Origin: Prostheceraeus crozeri
Taxonomy: Eukaryota > Platyhelminthes > Polycladida > Euryleptidae
Assembly: GCA_907163375.1 (NCBI GenBank)
Contig: CAJQUW010000506.1
Span: forward strand, 124,001-188,000
Length of the DNA stretch: 64,000 bases
Reading direction: 5' to 3'
Shown here: in pieces, positions 44,282 through 53,572 of the stretch
Layout of the letters: every line of letters starts with the position of its first letter
Numbering within the stretch: position 1 is the stretch's first letter
The notes under the pieces: model-generated
Seen by the model: the letters and a program-made list of their open reading frames with translations, nothing else
What the model was told of the DNA's origin: nothing
Databases searched by the model: none
Program-made: the position numbers and the translations under genes

Positions 44282-45684
44282 CTATCAAAAGCTTACGGCT
44301 TCTCACTGTCAATACTGTCTTGCTGCTACTGCCGATCGAATATCAGACAACTGCCCGTCAACACAAGAAGCTTTATCTCAAATCTGAAAAGGCAATTCTG
44401 CACCAGAAATTTACAAAGGATTGCCTAGATTTGAAAGTTATTCCAAATTTCTTGAAATGCCGGCTGCCGAGATCGATCAAACAACATCAACATCTTCTAA
44501 AGAAAGGGCAATTCAAAACCCTCCACAAAGTCTACAATGAGAATATGGCAAAAGTCGAATCAACCAACGAAGCACTCAGAACCTTCGAAAGTACCTGCCA
44601 ACCAGATGTCCTTCCTATCATCCAAGTCCTAAGTCAATCTTCCAATGTCAAAACAATCGATCGAATCAAACTACAACACTCAAAGAAGTTAGAGAATCTA
44701 CAATTCCACTCTCAAGCTGAAGCTGATCCCGAACCTTCCACAAAACTGAGGATCGTCAACCTGTCCAAAAGAGTCCTGACCGATCAGGAGAAGGAGGCGC
44801 TGACATATGGTCTTGGAATGTGTTGGCCCTGCAAACCGAACGAGATGAAGCTCAAGATAGAAGGTGAAGCAATTTTCAAGCGTATCAAGTCGACAATCAG
44901 ACTCATATTGAAGAAGAAGCAAAGTATCCCAAGGAAAATCATACAAATGATGAAGACTCTCAAGGCCATCTGCAAAGAAAAGGACCTCTACATCACAAAA
45001 CCGGACAAAGGCAATTGCGTGGTCCTCATGGACAAAGACCAGTACATTAAGAAGATGGAGAAACTGCTCCAGTCACCTAAATTTTCCCAAATTCCAACCA
45101 ATAAGAAGAATGTTTTCATTTCAAAGGAAACTCAAGTCAACAACAAGCTACTCCAACTCAAGAACAATAGGCAACTCACCGATTCTCAATACAAGCTGCT
45201 GCGAAATACCGGTTGCCAGCCAAGCAGACTCTACCGTCTTCCTAAACTGCACAAGAACGTCAATGATCCTCCAATGAGACCGATCCTGTCAATGACTGAC
45301 TCCTTCTGCAAAAACATTTGCGACTGGCTTCTTGCTCACCTAAAACCATTTTTGCCAAAGTCTTTTTCAACTAAGGATAGCTTTACAGCTGAAAGAAAAA
45401 TTAACTCTTTCGATTTTCCGTATGAAAATCCTTACTTAGTCAGTTTCGATGCTGTTCAACTTTTCACTAATATTCCAGTCAATGACACTATCGACCATAT
45501 AATTAGCTTTTACATTAGGTACGTCGACGATATTTTAGCAGTCTTTCGGTCTCGAACCGAAGTCCTCACTTTTTTAGACCAGCTCAATGCTGTTAATTCA
45601 TCTCTTCAATTTACGATAGAAGAACCCATAAATGACTATCAATTTTCTAGATATGAATATTTTCATAAAAAATGGCAAATTTGA
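44263..45684 (+). CDS. Penelope copy D reverse transcriptase, palm-deleted
   Basis: 473 codons, differing from the copy C frame by only a few residues (for example NEALRTF instead of NKALRTF). It starts within the copy C hammerhead. It carries DKGN, LYRLPKLHK, motif A and YVDD but not motif B. Confidence 0.9.
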   Translation: MFAANKPIKSLRLLTVNTVLLLLPIEYQTTARQHKKLYLKSEKAILHQKFTKDCLDLKVIPNFLKCRLPRSIKQHQHLLKKGQFKTLHKVYNENMAKVESTNEALRTFESTCQPDVLPIIQVLSQSSNVKTIDRIKLQHSKKLENLQFHSQAEADPEPSTKLRIVNLSKRVLTDQEKEALTYGLGMCWPCKPNEMKLKIEGEAIFKRIKSTIRLILKKKQSIPRKIIQMMKTLKAICKEKDLYITKPDKGNCVVLMDKDQYIKKMEKLLQSPKFSQIPTNKKNVFISKETQVNNKLLQLKNNRQLTDSQYKLLRNTGCQPSRLYRLPKLHKNVNDPPMRPILSMTDSFCKNICDWLLAHLKPFLPKSFSTKDSFTAERKINSFDFPYENPYLVSFDAVQLFTNIPVNDTIDHIISFYIRYVDDILAVFRSRTEVLTFLDQLNAVNSSLQFTIEEPINDYQFSRYEYFHKKWQI

Positions 45685-46348
45685 AACCAATTGGATAACA
45701 AAAGAAACCAATACTTTATTGTATACTCATAGCAACTCCTACAGTCCTGACTCTTATAAGAACAACGCGATTAAAGCCTTGTACAAAAGATCTCAAAAAC
45801 TAAGCAGTCTCCCTGCCGACCGCGATTATAACAAAAACAAAGTTAGGAATCTTTTTATTCAAAACGGATATCATCCGGATAGAATAAATAAAGTCTTTGA
45901 GCGTTGTGATAATCCTATGACTAAAATAGAATCTAGCGAAAAAACTGAAATATTTTGGAAGCTCCCCTATGTTTCAACTCTTCTTTCTCGAATAAAACGT
46001 AATATTCGCCACATAAATAGTGCTTTAGAAAATAGTATTTTAAGAATTGCCTTGAACACATACAAAACACAAAACATGATAAGCAATAAAGATAAAATTC
46101 CTTTCAATGAGTTATCTTCCGTAGTGTATAAGTATACTTGTGAGCATTGCAGTCAATGCTACGTCGGTGAAACCCGTCGCCATATTTTCACTAGGATAAA
46201 CGAACACGTGAAAGGTCGACCAGCATCCGAAATATCTCTTCATGTTCACATCCCAAATAAAGATAATTTTAAAATTCTCATTCGCACTCCATACACGAAA
46301 ATTGCTGAATCATTGTACATAAGTCATTCCTTCATTCACAGTACCTAA
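45632..46348 (+). CDS. Penelope copy D thumb and GIY-YIG endonuclease
   Basis: 238 codons from MTINFLDMNIF to SLYISHSFIHST. The endonuclease module is at about 166-195 (YKYTCEHCSQCYVGETRRHI, RINEHVKGR). The C-terminus differs from A (SLYIKSFLHSQYLM) through a late frame change. As in all copies, the frame overlaps the RT end. Confidence 0.9.
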   Translation: MTINFLDMNIFIKNGKFETNWITKETNTLLYTHSNSYSPDSYKNNAIKALYKRSQKLSSLPADRDYNKNKVRNLFIQNGYHPDRINKVFERCDNPMTKIESSEKTEIFWKLPYVSTLLSRIKRNIRHINSALENSILRIALNTYKTQNMISNKDKIPFNELSSVVYKYTCEHCSQCYVGETRRHIFTRINEHVKGRPASEISLHVHIPNKDNFKILIRTPYTKIAESLYISHSFIHST

Positions 46349-46428
46349 TGAATAACCGCAGCCAATCACAGCCGCTTTTCCTATATTGATTTTTCTTGTC
46401 TCATTCGCACTGTATATATTGCATCCTT

Positions 46429-46484
46429 GTTTATTGACCGTTGTCACTGATGATGGTAGCTTGCCTACTGAAACATGTTTGCTG
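46429..46484 (+). ncRNA. Hammerhead-ribozyme-like motif, copy D (3' truncated)
   Basis: The two catalytic boxes (CTGATGA, GAAA), stem II and ACATGT are present, but the AATAAAC strand of stem I is missing because the element ends at GCTG. The flanking TTATTGAC is host DNA of the target duplication. Confidence 0.6.
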
Positions 46485-46485
46485 T

Positions 46486-46497
46486 TATTGACGTTAA
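46486..46497. repeat. 12-bp target duplication of the Penelope block, right copy
   Basis: TATTGACGTTAA, identical to 38351-38362. Confidence 0.9.
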
Positions 46498-46906
46498 ATC
46501 ATCATGGCAATAATGCCTAGATTTTGAAAGCATCAATGAGTCGCATCAATAAGAGATGAAAGCATTTTAATCCATGATTATGAAATTAGCAAAAAAAGCA
46601 ACAGTTGATCACTTCAACGCAGGACTGAATAGAATTACAAGTTAAGCAGTGCCACAATTTATAATCAACCATTGAGTGATACTGTACAATTATCATAAAA
46701 TCATGACTCTATTGACTTAAAATGTAGAAATAGTCATTTCATTAAAAAAGTTTATGTCTGTTATCTTCAGAATCCTTGCTATTCAAGGAGAAAAATTCAC
46801 TTTGATTTAAATACGTTCAATAGCTCTTCTTCGAACTTCCTTTCCTTCAGCAATTTTCTCATTGCCAATGGATTCTATATATACAATGAATGGACGAACA
46901 TGAATA

Positions 46907-47185
46907 GTGAACACCTGCAGTCAATGCGGTAAGGCCCATCGTATTCGCTTCCACTTATTCTCGAAAGACTGTAAGAAATGGGTGGCGAATCTCCGAAATT
47001 CTTCGTTGGATTCTTTGCCATTTAAAGAATTGTGGAAGGCTCACCGCCGAATATGCTCTTTTGAAGATTCGCAATACAACTGTCCAAAGGATCGTCACAC
47101 ATCATCAAGGCTTACTCCGACAGTCATTCCTACTGTAATTGACGCTCCTCATCCTCCAATCCTCCAACAAAGCCTACTCCAATAA
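46907..47185 (+). pseudogene. THAP-like zinc finger fragment
   Basis: The frame reads CSQCGKAHRIRFHLFSKDC, then KKWVANLRNSSL, HRRICSFED and RLTPTVIPTV. THAP domains have C-x2-4-C, an F-x-(F/L) pair, W, then C-x2-H-F and a terminal AVPT-like AVPTxF motif. Here the first three and the TVIPTV end fit, but the C-x2-H pair appears as CSFED, lacking the His. No good start codon precedes it (a TAG lies two codons upstream). It could be an exon of a host THAP gene or a relic of a P-element-like transposon. Confidence 0.45.
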
Positions 47186-47199
47186 AGCCACCAAAGCTT

Positions 47200-47930
47200 C
47201 GGTGCACGATCAACGAAACATCAGACTCAACTGACACTCCCAGACCGCCTCAGTCGACACAGCCAGTTCTTCAGTTCCCCTTCGCAAGATCCGAAATCTG
47301 CAAAGCTTCTTATGATATTCTAAGAAGACTGTTGAGTGACTCAGACATTAGCTTAATGCGAAGATGTGGATTGTCATCGTTGTTGAAAACAGGTTGGATC
47401 GCTTCTTGAAAACTTTAATGGATCGATAAAAACAAAAGTTAGCTATGTACAATAAAATCCGCCAGTACTTCGTGTCACTGACACTTCTATGGGCGCTCTG
47501 GTTTAGTGATTCCGACACAGACTATTAAACGAAGATGTGGATTTCCAGTTGGCATTTCTCAAAGGGTGGTGTGAAGTCTTCGATGCCTTTTGTGACTGCA
47601 TAGCTCATTTCGATCTCTAGTATGATTGAAATTGTCAACGAGATATTTCTCACCGCTGAAATGCAGTACATCATTACTTGACGGCACACGCAAGACCACG
47701 CCGGAAATTTGTTTGCCGCAGTTCGAAGTCACAATGGTCCGAATGAAACTCCTGAGTACAAACAATTCAAAAGTGCAGTCAAAGCTTGTGATGTTTCCCA
47801 ACTGTTGAGACCTCTGAACTCAAGAAATAATTGCAACGAGGACGATGATCTTCTTCTCTTGAGTCAACCCACTCGCTGTCAGTCAAGGAACGTCGCTCAT
47901 GAAGAAAGGCAACCAAATCAAAGTTAAGCC
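47200..47930 (+). other. Possible continuation of the THAP-like gene, decayed
   Basis: Peptides in different frames include LRRLLSDSDISLMRRCGLSS (47.32-47.38 kb) and a near-repeat DSDTDY with RRCGF (47.51-47.55 kb), followed by a Asn/Asp-rich frame at 47709-47927 (NNCNEDDDLLLLSQPTRCQS). The two RRCG-type segments look like a diverged duplication of about 180 bp. No known domain is recognised. Confidence 0.3.
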
Positions 47931-48952
47931 ATTGAAGAAGACACGATTGACTCTGTCATACAGGTCTGTTCTTCAAGAATCCTCTTCCTCCGATGGACAT
48001 TATTCAGATTGAAGTACTCTACTATATCGGCGGATTTATAGGCCTGCTGCATAAACTGGATATACATGTGCCATGAGTGTAAAGCTGCATTGATTGATTC
48101 GTCAAGTAGTGATTCGAGTCTTGGGCTTATACACCAAAATAAAGCATTTATTAGTATTTTGAAAGAATAGGAAACAAATTTACGCAAGAATGCACCTGTT
48201 TCCTGTTTAGGTGTTGACGTTTTAAGGACTATGAAGCTGAAATTTGGAGACAAATGTTTATTGCTTGCTAGTTAATGATCATAAGCATCATGACATTTTT
48301 TACAAATTGTGCACTTTTTATTCGTTTGAGACTTCATCATTACTGTAAATTGTCAAATGAAAAAGTTCGATAATTTCAGGAAACTCAGAGAGAAAAATAA
48401 GGAAAATGATGTCATGAGCAAACTGTTGTTTTTATTTACAAATACTATCTTGCAAAGGACAGTAGAGAGCAGAGAGAATAGAATGACATAGAAGAAAGTC
48501 TTCAATCTGGTCGGTATTGACTAAAATAAGCGACAATAGCATGATATAGAGTTATCAGTTTATAAATGGTCTAGATTGTGAGACCAGAAAAGATGCTGAC
48601 TTTGATGTCATATATGCATCATTCTCATCGTTCATCCGTTCAATGTTTTTAAAATTACCATATTCAATATGAATCGAATAGATCAGTAATAGTTAGTGTT
48701 TTAATAACTTGCAATATTACTATGACATCGGAATCATTCTTTTGTACACACTAACTAATTTACTTTCAACTATGACATCGTTCTTGCAAACAAGCTGAAC
48801 GAAAATCAAAGTGATGCAATTTCATCAATTGTCAACATTCTGTTGCCACTAAGACGACCGCACAGGTGCAAACAAAAAGGAAAAACTTGGGGCGGACACG
48901 CGTTACTGCTTTTTAACATGGGAGGTGTGAAGTGTCGCCTCTCATACTTTAA
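47931..48952. other. No feature seen
   Basis: AT-rich DNA to the left of the second hAT. The frame at 47924-48253 on the minus strand is not recognised. Confidence 0.4.
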
Positions 48953-48960
48953 CGCTCTCT
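48953..48960. repeat. 8-bp target duplication of hAT-B, left copy (CGCTCTCT)
   Basis: CGCTCTCT at 48953-48960 matches 54679-54686 exactly, outside the inverted ends. Confidence 0.92.
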
Positions 48961-48996
48961 CAGGGTTGGTCAAAACCCACCAGGTCAGAAAAAAAC

Positions 48997-51179
48997 CAGA
49001 TTTCACCCGCCCGGCGGGCGAAATCGGGTGAAATAGATTTTTCCATATTGTCACTTTTTCGATGCTTCTAATTAAAATACAGTAATGCCAATTCATTTTT
49101 CTGATTTATTGACTGCCCCTTCTCAAAAATCATCGTATGGAATGTATACAATTCCATAATCTACATGTTTCTTACTACAACACCAAATATTGAAAAGGAA
49201 AACCGAATAATATGTCAACGTCCGATGTTTTCATTGCGCAAGAAACTTAACGCCTATGCTGATATGATGCCCATTGTCCATCCCTGACTCGCCGGACATC
49301 AGACAGCCTGGATTTGTCAACAGCGGACTGTAGTGATGCATTCGTGAGATGATGGGGAATTCGGGAGAGCGCACGCATCTTGGTTGACGCTGCTGGTCGC
49401 ATGTCTTTGAGTGGCTGGTGCAGTCGAAAGTGCGTAAGATAAGATCGATATTGGCAAACAATGATTTAAAGACACTGCCCACAAGTCTGGTCATTAATGT
49501 TATTATCCCATACAAAAGACACTAGGAAATGATGGGGAGTTCGGGGTGGCGCGTGCGTGGTACGCGCGAGTCATTACTGATACCGCAGCAGGCTGCAAGT
49601 CTGCGACGGACACTTCGGACCATAAGAAAGAGCGTGCGTCCTCGATTTCACATTTTTTGCTTTGTTCGTTACTCCGAGAAATCGCAGACTTGCTACTTAC
49701 TGCTCCCTACTGTGTCTCAGACTGACTGATTTTCCATTTATCGTTACCGGAAGTACAACCACGCCGATTATTCTGCTACTCTGCACATTGATACATTAAC
49801 AATTCCAACTCCACAAAAAGGTAAGCAAAAACATTTTCCTCCTTCTGATACAAGTACGGTATCGATTCTACTAAATATATAGTCATCAAGCTATCCTTAA
49901 TTTATATTTTACGTCCGTACAATAAGAGATGTCATCATATTTATATTCTTAAATATCGTTTTTAATCCTGCTTAAATTTAATTTATTTAAACTTTTGAAC
50001 TCAAAATATGTTACTCTACCATACACTACTTGTTACGCGATGAAGTACAAATAAAAATGAGGCAAAATATTACAAATCAGTTAACTAATTAGCATTATTG
50101 TCTTTTGTCTTGTTCTACGTAAGATTATTTGATACATGTGTGTCAAGTACTTACTTACTGATAGGTCACCCGGACATAAAAATTGCAAGCCTTCTAACAA
50201 TGCCTACGTGAGAATATGGATTGAATTTTTATATTTCGGTTACATTTATCTTTGGATTCTTACATGTTTTTACATACGATTTATTATTACATACAGGTGA
50301 TATACGTTTAGTATAGGCCTACTGTAATATGTATCGTCTATGCATTCATATTTAGTATTATTCTGTTATTTATTAATTCATAATGGTGCATATACGAGAT
50401 AGACTATACAAACACATCAGTTTAGTTTGCATACTTAACATCTACTTTTTTGTTAGGGTAAATGAATAGACATTTTCATGTTTCATGTTATGTTTTCACT
50501 CATTGTCAACTAAAGAATTTAATGTTTTTCATGTTTGATATATATATTTATTGATAAAATTTAATTTTGATATTTATGTTTAAAGTTCCTAGTACTTACT
50601 GGATTTTGTGTAGGATCTTATGATCTCGTATTTTTCAATCGTGTATTGATCCACTTTGTTCGGGTAATGTTGAAAAAGTGATTATATTCCAAAAACAATC
50701 TGATCGTCAGTTAACCGTTTTTCTATTTAGCCAAAGTCATCCGGATTACAACAATTAAATCACTAGGATGGATCTTTTTTGTACTGATATCATTATTAAA
50801 CTATCTAAATGCAGCAATGATCTCATACAGAGGTATCGTCCTATGAATTGCCCAGCTGTACATCATAAATTAACGAATAATAATTCTAATGCAATTGATT
50901 GTTTACGTCCATAAGCGTTATCGTACTTTAATTCTGTAACTCAGTGCACAATTTATTTATTTTCATTTTAGTGTCACTTAGATACCAATTACTATGGCCG
51001 GAAGAAAATCGGATAACTGCCGCACCTGAACGAAGAGGTTGACCTCGAAAATTTGTGCATTTTCAATAATACGTCATATTCAGCAGCAAAGCTTAATTTT
51101 TTCTTATCGCAATTGTTGATAATGCTGCTAAAGGGAAACTTTGATTTATGGAATATGGGATCATTATGAACAAGTTTCG
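48997..51179. other. Non-coding 5' portion of hAT-B
   Basis: About 2.2 kb without recognised coding. Two related segments, near 49350 (GATGATGGGGAATTCGGGAG) and 49527 (AAATGATGGGGAGTTCGGGG), form a diverged direct repeat of unknown role. Confidence 0.5.
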
Positions 51180-51266
51180 ATGGCGCCATTAAAGTATCGA
51201 TGCAAGTCTTGCTCCAGTCTCATTATGATGTCTCGCAAAAGAGTTGATTGACTTAAGGAACACAAG
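51180..51266 (+). pseudogene. hAT-B BED-type zinc finger
   Basis: The peptide MAPLKYRCKSCSSLIMMSRK, a stop, then LKEHKVCC has the BED series C-x2-C ... H-x3-C, in frame with and directly before the next piece. One stop codon interrupts it. BED fingers bind the terminal repeats in hAT transposases. Confidence 0.7.
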
Positions 51267-51860
51267 GTGTGTTGTCGCGGACATCGATCGGTCTCGGTTA
51301 TCAGGTCCACAAGCTCGAGCAATCCCGTTGAATCAGCTACAGAAAGTAAAACCCCTGAAACTGTTGTAGTGGACCTAATAGAGGACGAACAAGATAAAGC
51401 GGAGCAACCAGATGAAGAGCCAGACAAACCTGAGATCCCAGAATTTCAAGCGCAATCATCTGAAGATGATTTACCTCCAATTCATTCGGAATGTCTGGCA
51501 GCATCGTTCTTTCCAGCATTAGCACCGTCATTAACGCGGTCTACATCAGAACCGAAAAGAAAACGCCATGCTTCAGCGAAGAGTTTCGAGGAATTTTGTT
51601 TTCGAACAACTGACGAAGACCGGATGAAAACAAGACAGAAGTGGGCCGAGTTTTTCTTCAAAAATCGTCTTAGTTTCAGATTAGCAGATGACAAATCGTT
51701 TCGAGAAGCTATAGAGGCAACTCGTCCAGGTATTTCTGGTCCAGATTTACTTAAATCCAAACCACTGCTAACTCGTAAGTCTCTTAGCGGAAAATTGCTT
51801 GATGAGGCAGAGCAACGTTGTGAAGACGCACTTCTCAAATTCTGGAAGGAAAATTTGTAG
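51267..51860 (+). pseudogene. hAT-B transposase N-terminal region
   Basis: 197 codons: Ser/Thr/Glu-rich acidic linker (about residues 15-75, EDEQDKAEQPDEEPDKPE), a basic KRKRH patch near 96, then FFFKNRLSFRLADDKSFREA and PLLTRKSLSGKLLDEAE, which correspond to the helical region before the catalytic core in BED-hAT proteins. It is followed in another frame by LSQDGWSGIHNEPVIAANIH, the DGW motif with the first catalytic Asp. Confidence 0.85.
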
Positions 51861-51933
51861 TTCTTTCACAGGACGGCTGGAGTGGTATTCATAATGAGCC
51901 TGTGATCGCGGCAAACATTCACTGCGATGGGAA

Positions 51934-52482
51934 ATGTATCCAGTGGATTTTGAAGCAACCGGTTCAAACACAAAAACAACGGAATTTTGTGCTGACTTAG
52001 CTAAACGTTTCATTGAGAAAGTAGAAACAAAGTATAGATGCACCGTTGTCGGATTCGCATCCGATAGTGAAGCGAAGATGGTGAAACTTCTAAAGCAGCT
52101 CTCCGAATGGCGTGACCTGATGGTTTACGGATGTAGTGCTCACGCTCTCAATCTGGTACAAAATATAGCGACACCACGTCAAGTAATGGCACCGATTGTT
52201 GCAGTGTCAAAATATTTTCGCAATAATCACAAGGCGTCATCGCTTCTGAATGAGTATGGAAGTTGTATCCCACAGTTACCAAATGACACCAGATGGTCAA
52301 GTCACACAGATACCCTCAATACTTATATAGACAACTACGAATTCTACGGAAAAGTCATGGACTCAGGTGAAACAGAAACACCCTCAGACATACAAGGATT
52401 CATCAACAGAGGATTAGTATCTGAAGCTAAAGCGATGCTCTCCCAATTGAATCATATAACATCGATTTTTAACATATTTCAG
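51934..52482 (+). pseudogene. hAT-B transposase core, exon before the intron
   Basis: 183 codons to a GTACGT donor. FASDSEAKMVKLLKQL has the second catalytic Asp (about residue 44), GCSAHALNL (66-74) is the C-x2-H motif, NDTRWSSHTDTL (about 117-128) the conserved TRW. The order is typical of the DUF659/BED-hAT group. The reading frame enters from a frame change at about 51930. Confidence 0.88.
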
Positions 52483-52977
52483 GTACGTAATTGCATGCAC
52501 ATACATACATAGCTATATTTTTGCTAGCATATATGCAAGTATTATACTTGTCTGTGATGATTTATCTTAATTCTTAAATAGGCTAATAAATGACAGTGTG
52601 TCGTTTTAGAATGTACTCATTTCAGTTACGTGTATCTGTAATTCATCCGATAATTTCTTAAAAGGTTGTAATTGGTCATATTTATGGTAAAACGTGATAC
52701 AGACTTAAGTGCAATGCAATAGCTTGAAAATTATAGTTATTGTAAAAAATATAATAACCTGCGCAAAAGTGGGCCTATAGAACCGATTTTTTAGGATTTC
52801 AAACCCCTCCCCTTTAATCGAATCTTAAGATTTGAACTGATCGCTTTTTTCTGGATTTTTAACCCGCTCTCCTTTAGGAGATTACGTAATTCTTGAACGA
52901 CCCCTTCCTTCTTTTTGTAGAATATGTAACTCATATTTAAGGTGATTTCGACTATTGAATATGATTTTATCTTTCAG
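52483..52977 (+). other. Intron in the hAT-B transposase
   Basis: The GTACGT donor and a pyrimidine-rich TTTTATCTTTCAG acceptor enclose 495 bp of AT-rich DNA. The exon ends in phase 0 (IFQ) and the next reads NDHSNLSAFKCVRGWLKLL, which continues the protein. Confidence 0.75.
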
Positions 52978-53032
52978 AATGATCATTCAAACTTGTCCGC
53001 GTTCAAGTGCGTGAGGGGGTGGCTCAAACTAC

Positions 53033-53572
53033 TTGAGGATGACTACCAATAAGGAGGTACGAGATAGTATTGAATCTCGCTTCAAGAAGACTATGACGAA
53101 CTGGCATCTGTTAGCCTATCTATTGGATCCTCGCGATCAGGCAGATTGTCTAATACTGCCTGACGATCTTGCAAAACAGGCAAGACATCATGTGATGGAG
53201 ATGGGATTTATTCAGCCACTGGCCGCATACGAAACAATGGACACTTCTTCCGGGTTCCGGGTGAAAATAGTCTTCAATACCCAAATCAAAGCGGTACATC
53301 CCACCAAGTATTGGGCATATATATCGAAAGTTACTACCGAACAAACTTTTAAAGAATTTGCAGACATTATGTACAAAATCTTTCTTCTTCCTCCATCTTC
53401 GGCCGGAATCGAGCGAATATTTTCTACTGCCGGCCTGATTCGATCTAAATTACGAAATAGACTCTCTGTCACGAAAGTTGGCCGTCTGGTGACGGTCTCA
53501 AGACTTCCAAGATCTATTGATCAAGACGATGATGAAGCTGTAGAACTGGAAGAGACTCTAGAAGATGTATAA
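53033..53572 (+). pseudogene. hAT-B transposase C-terminal dimerisation region
   Basis: 179 codons with WHLLAYLLDPRDQADCL (the A-x-x-LDPR motif), YWAYISK and LPPSSAGIERIFSTAGLIRS followed by KLRNRLS (about 119-145), the hallmark hAT C-terminal motif in which Glu is the third catalytic residue. It ends in an acidic tail EAVELEETLEDV. The exon beginning at 52978 reaches this frame through one frame change near 53030. Confidence 0.93.

Larger units (their letters stand above)
42100..44311 (+). mobile_element. Penelope copy C
   Basis: 2212 bp, from ATACTGTCTTG after the end of B to CTTCTCACTGTCA. It has the full 5' part of the unit but an in-frame loss of 198 bp in the RT, shared exactly with D, and the divided endonuclease frame shared with B. 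Confidence 0.92.
38363..46485 (+). mobile_element. Four-copy Penelope-like element block (A inverted, B-C-D tandem)
   Basis: Copy A (38363-39788) is inverted and stops inside the RT. Copies B (39796-42099), C (42100-44311) and D (44312-46485) are head to tail. All share more than about 98% identity by eye. Each encodes a Penelope-type reverse transcriptase with a GIY-YIG endonuclease and ends in a hammerhead-like motif. Exact 12-bp duplications lie outside A and D. Penelope-like elements are known to insert as tandem or partial tandem copies with an inverted upstream piece and variable target duplications, which fits. Copy D lacks the last 50 or so bases present in A, B and C. Confidence 0.95.
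44312..46485 (+). mobile_element. Penelope copy D
   Basis: The last unit. It shares the 198-bp RT loss with C but has an uninterrupted endonuclease frame like A. Its 3' end is about 50 bp shorter than that of A, B and C and stops at CATGTTTGCTG, a few bases past the expected hammerhead cleavage site, directly before the target duplication. Confidence 0.92.
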
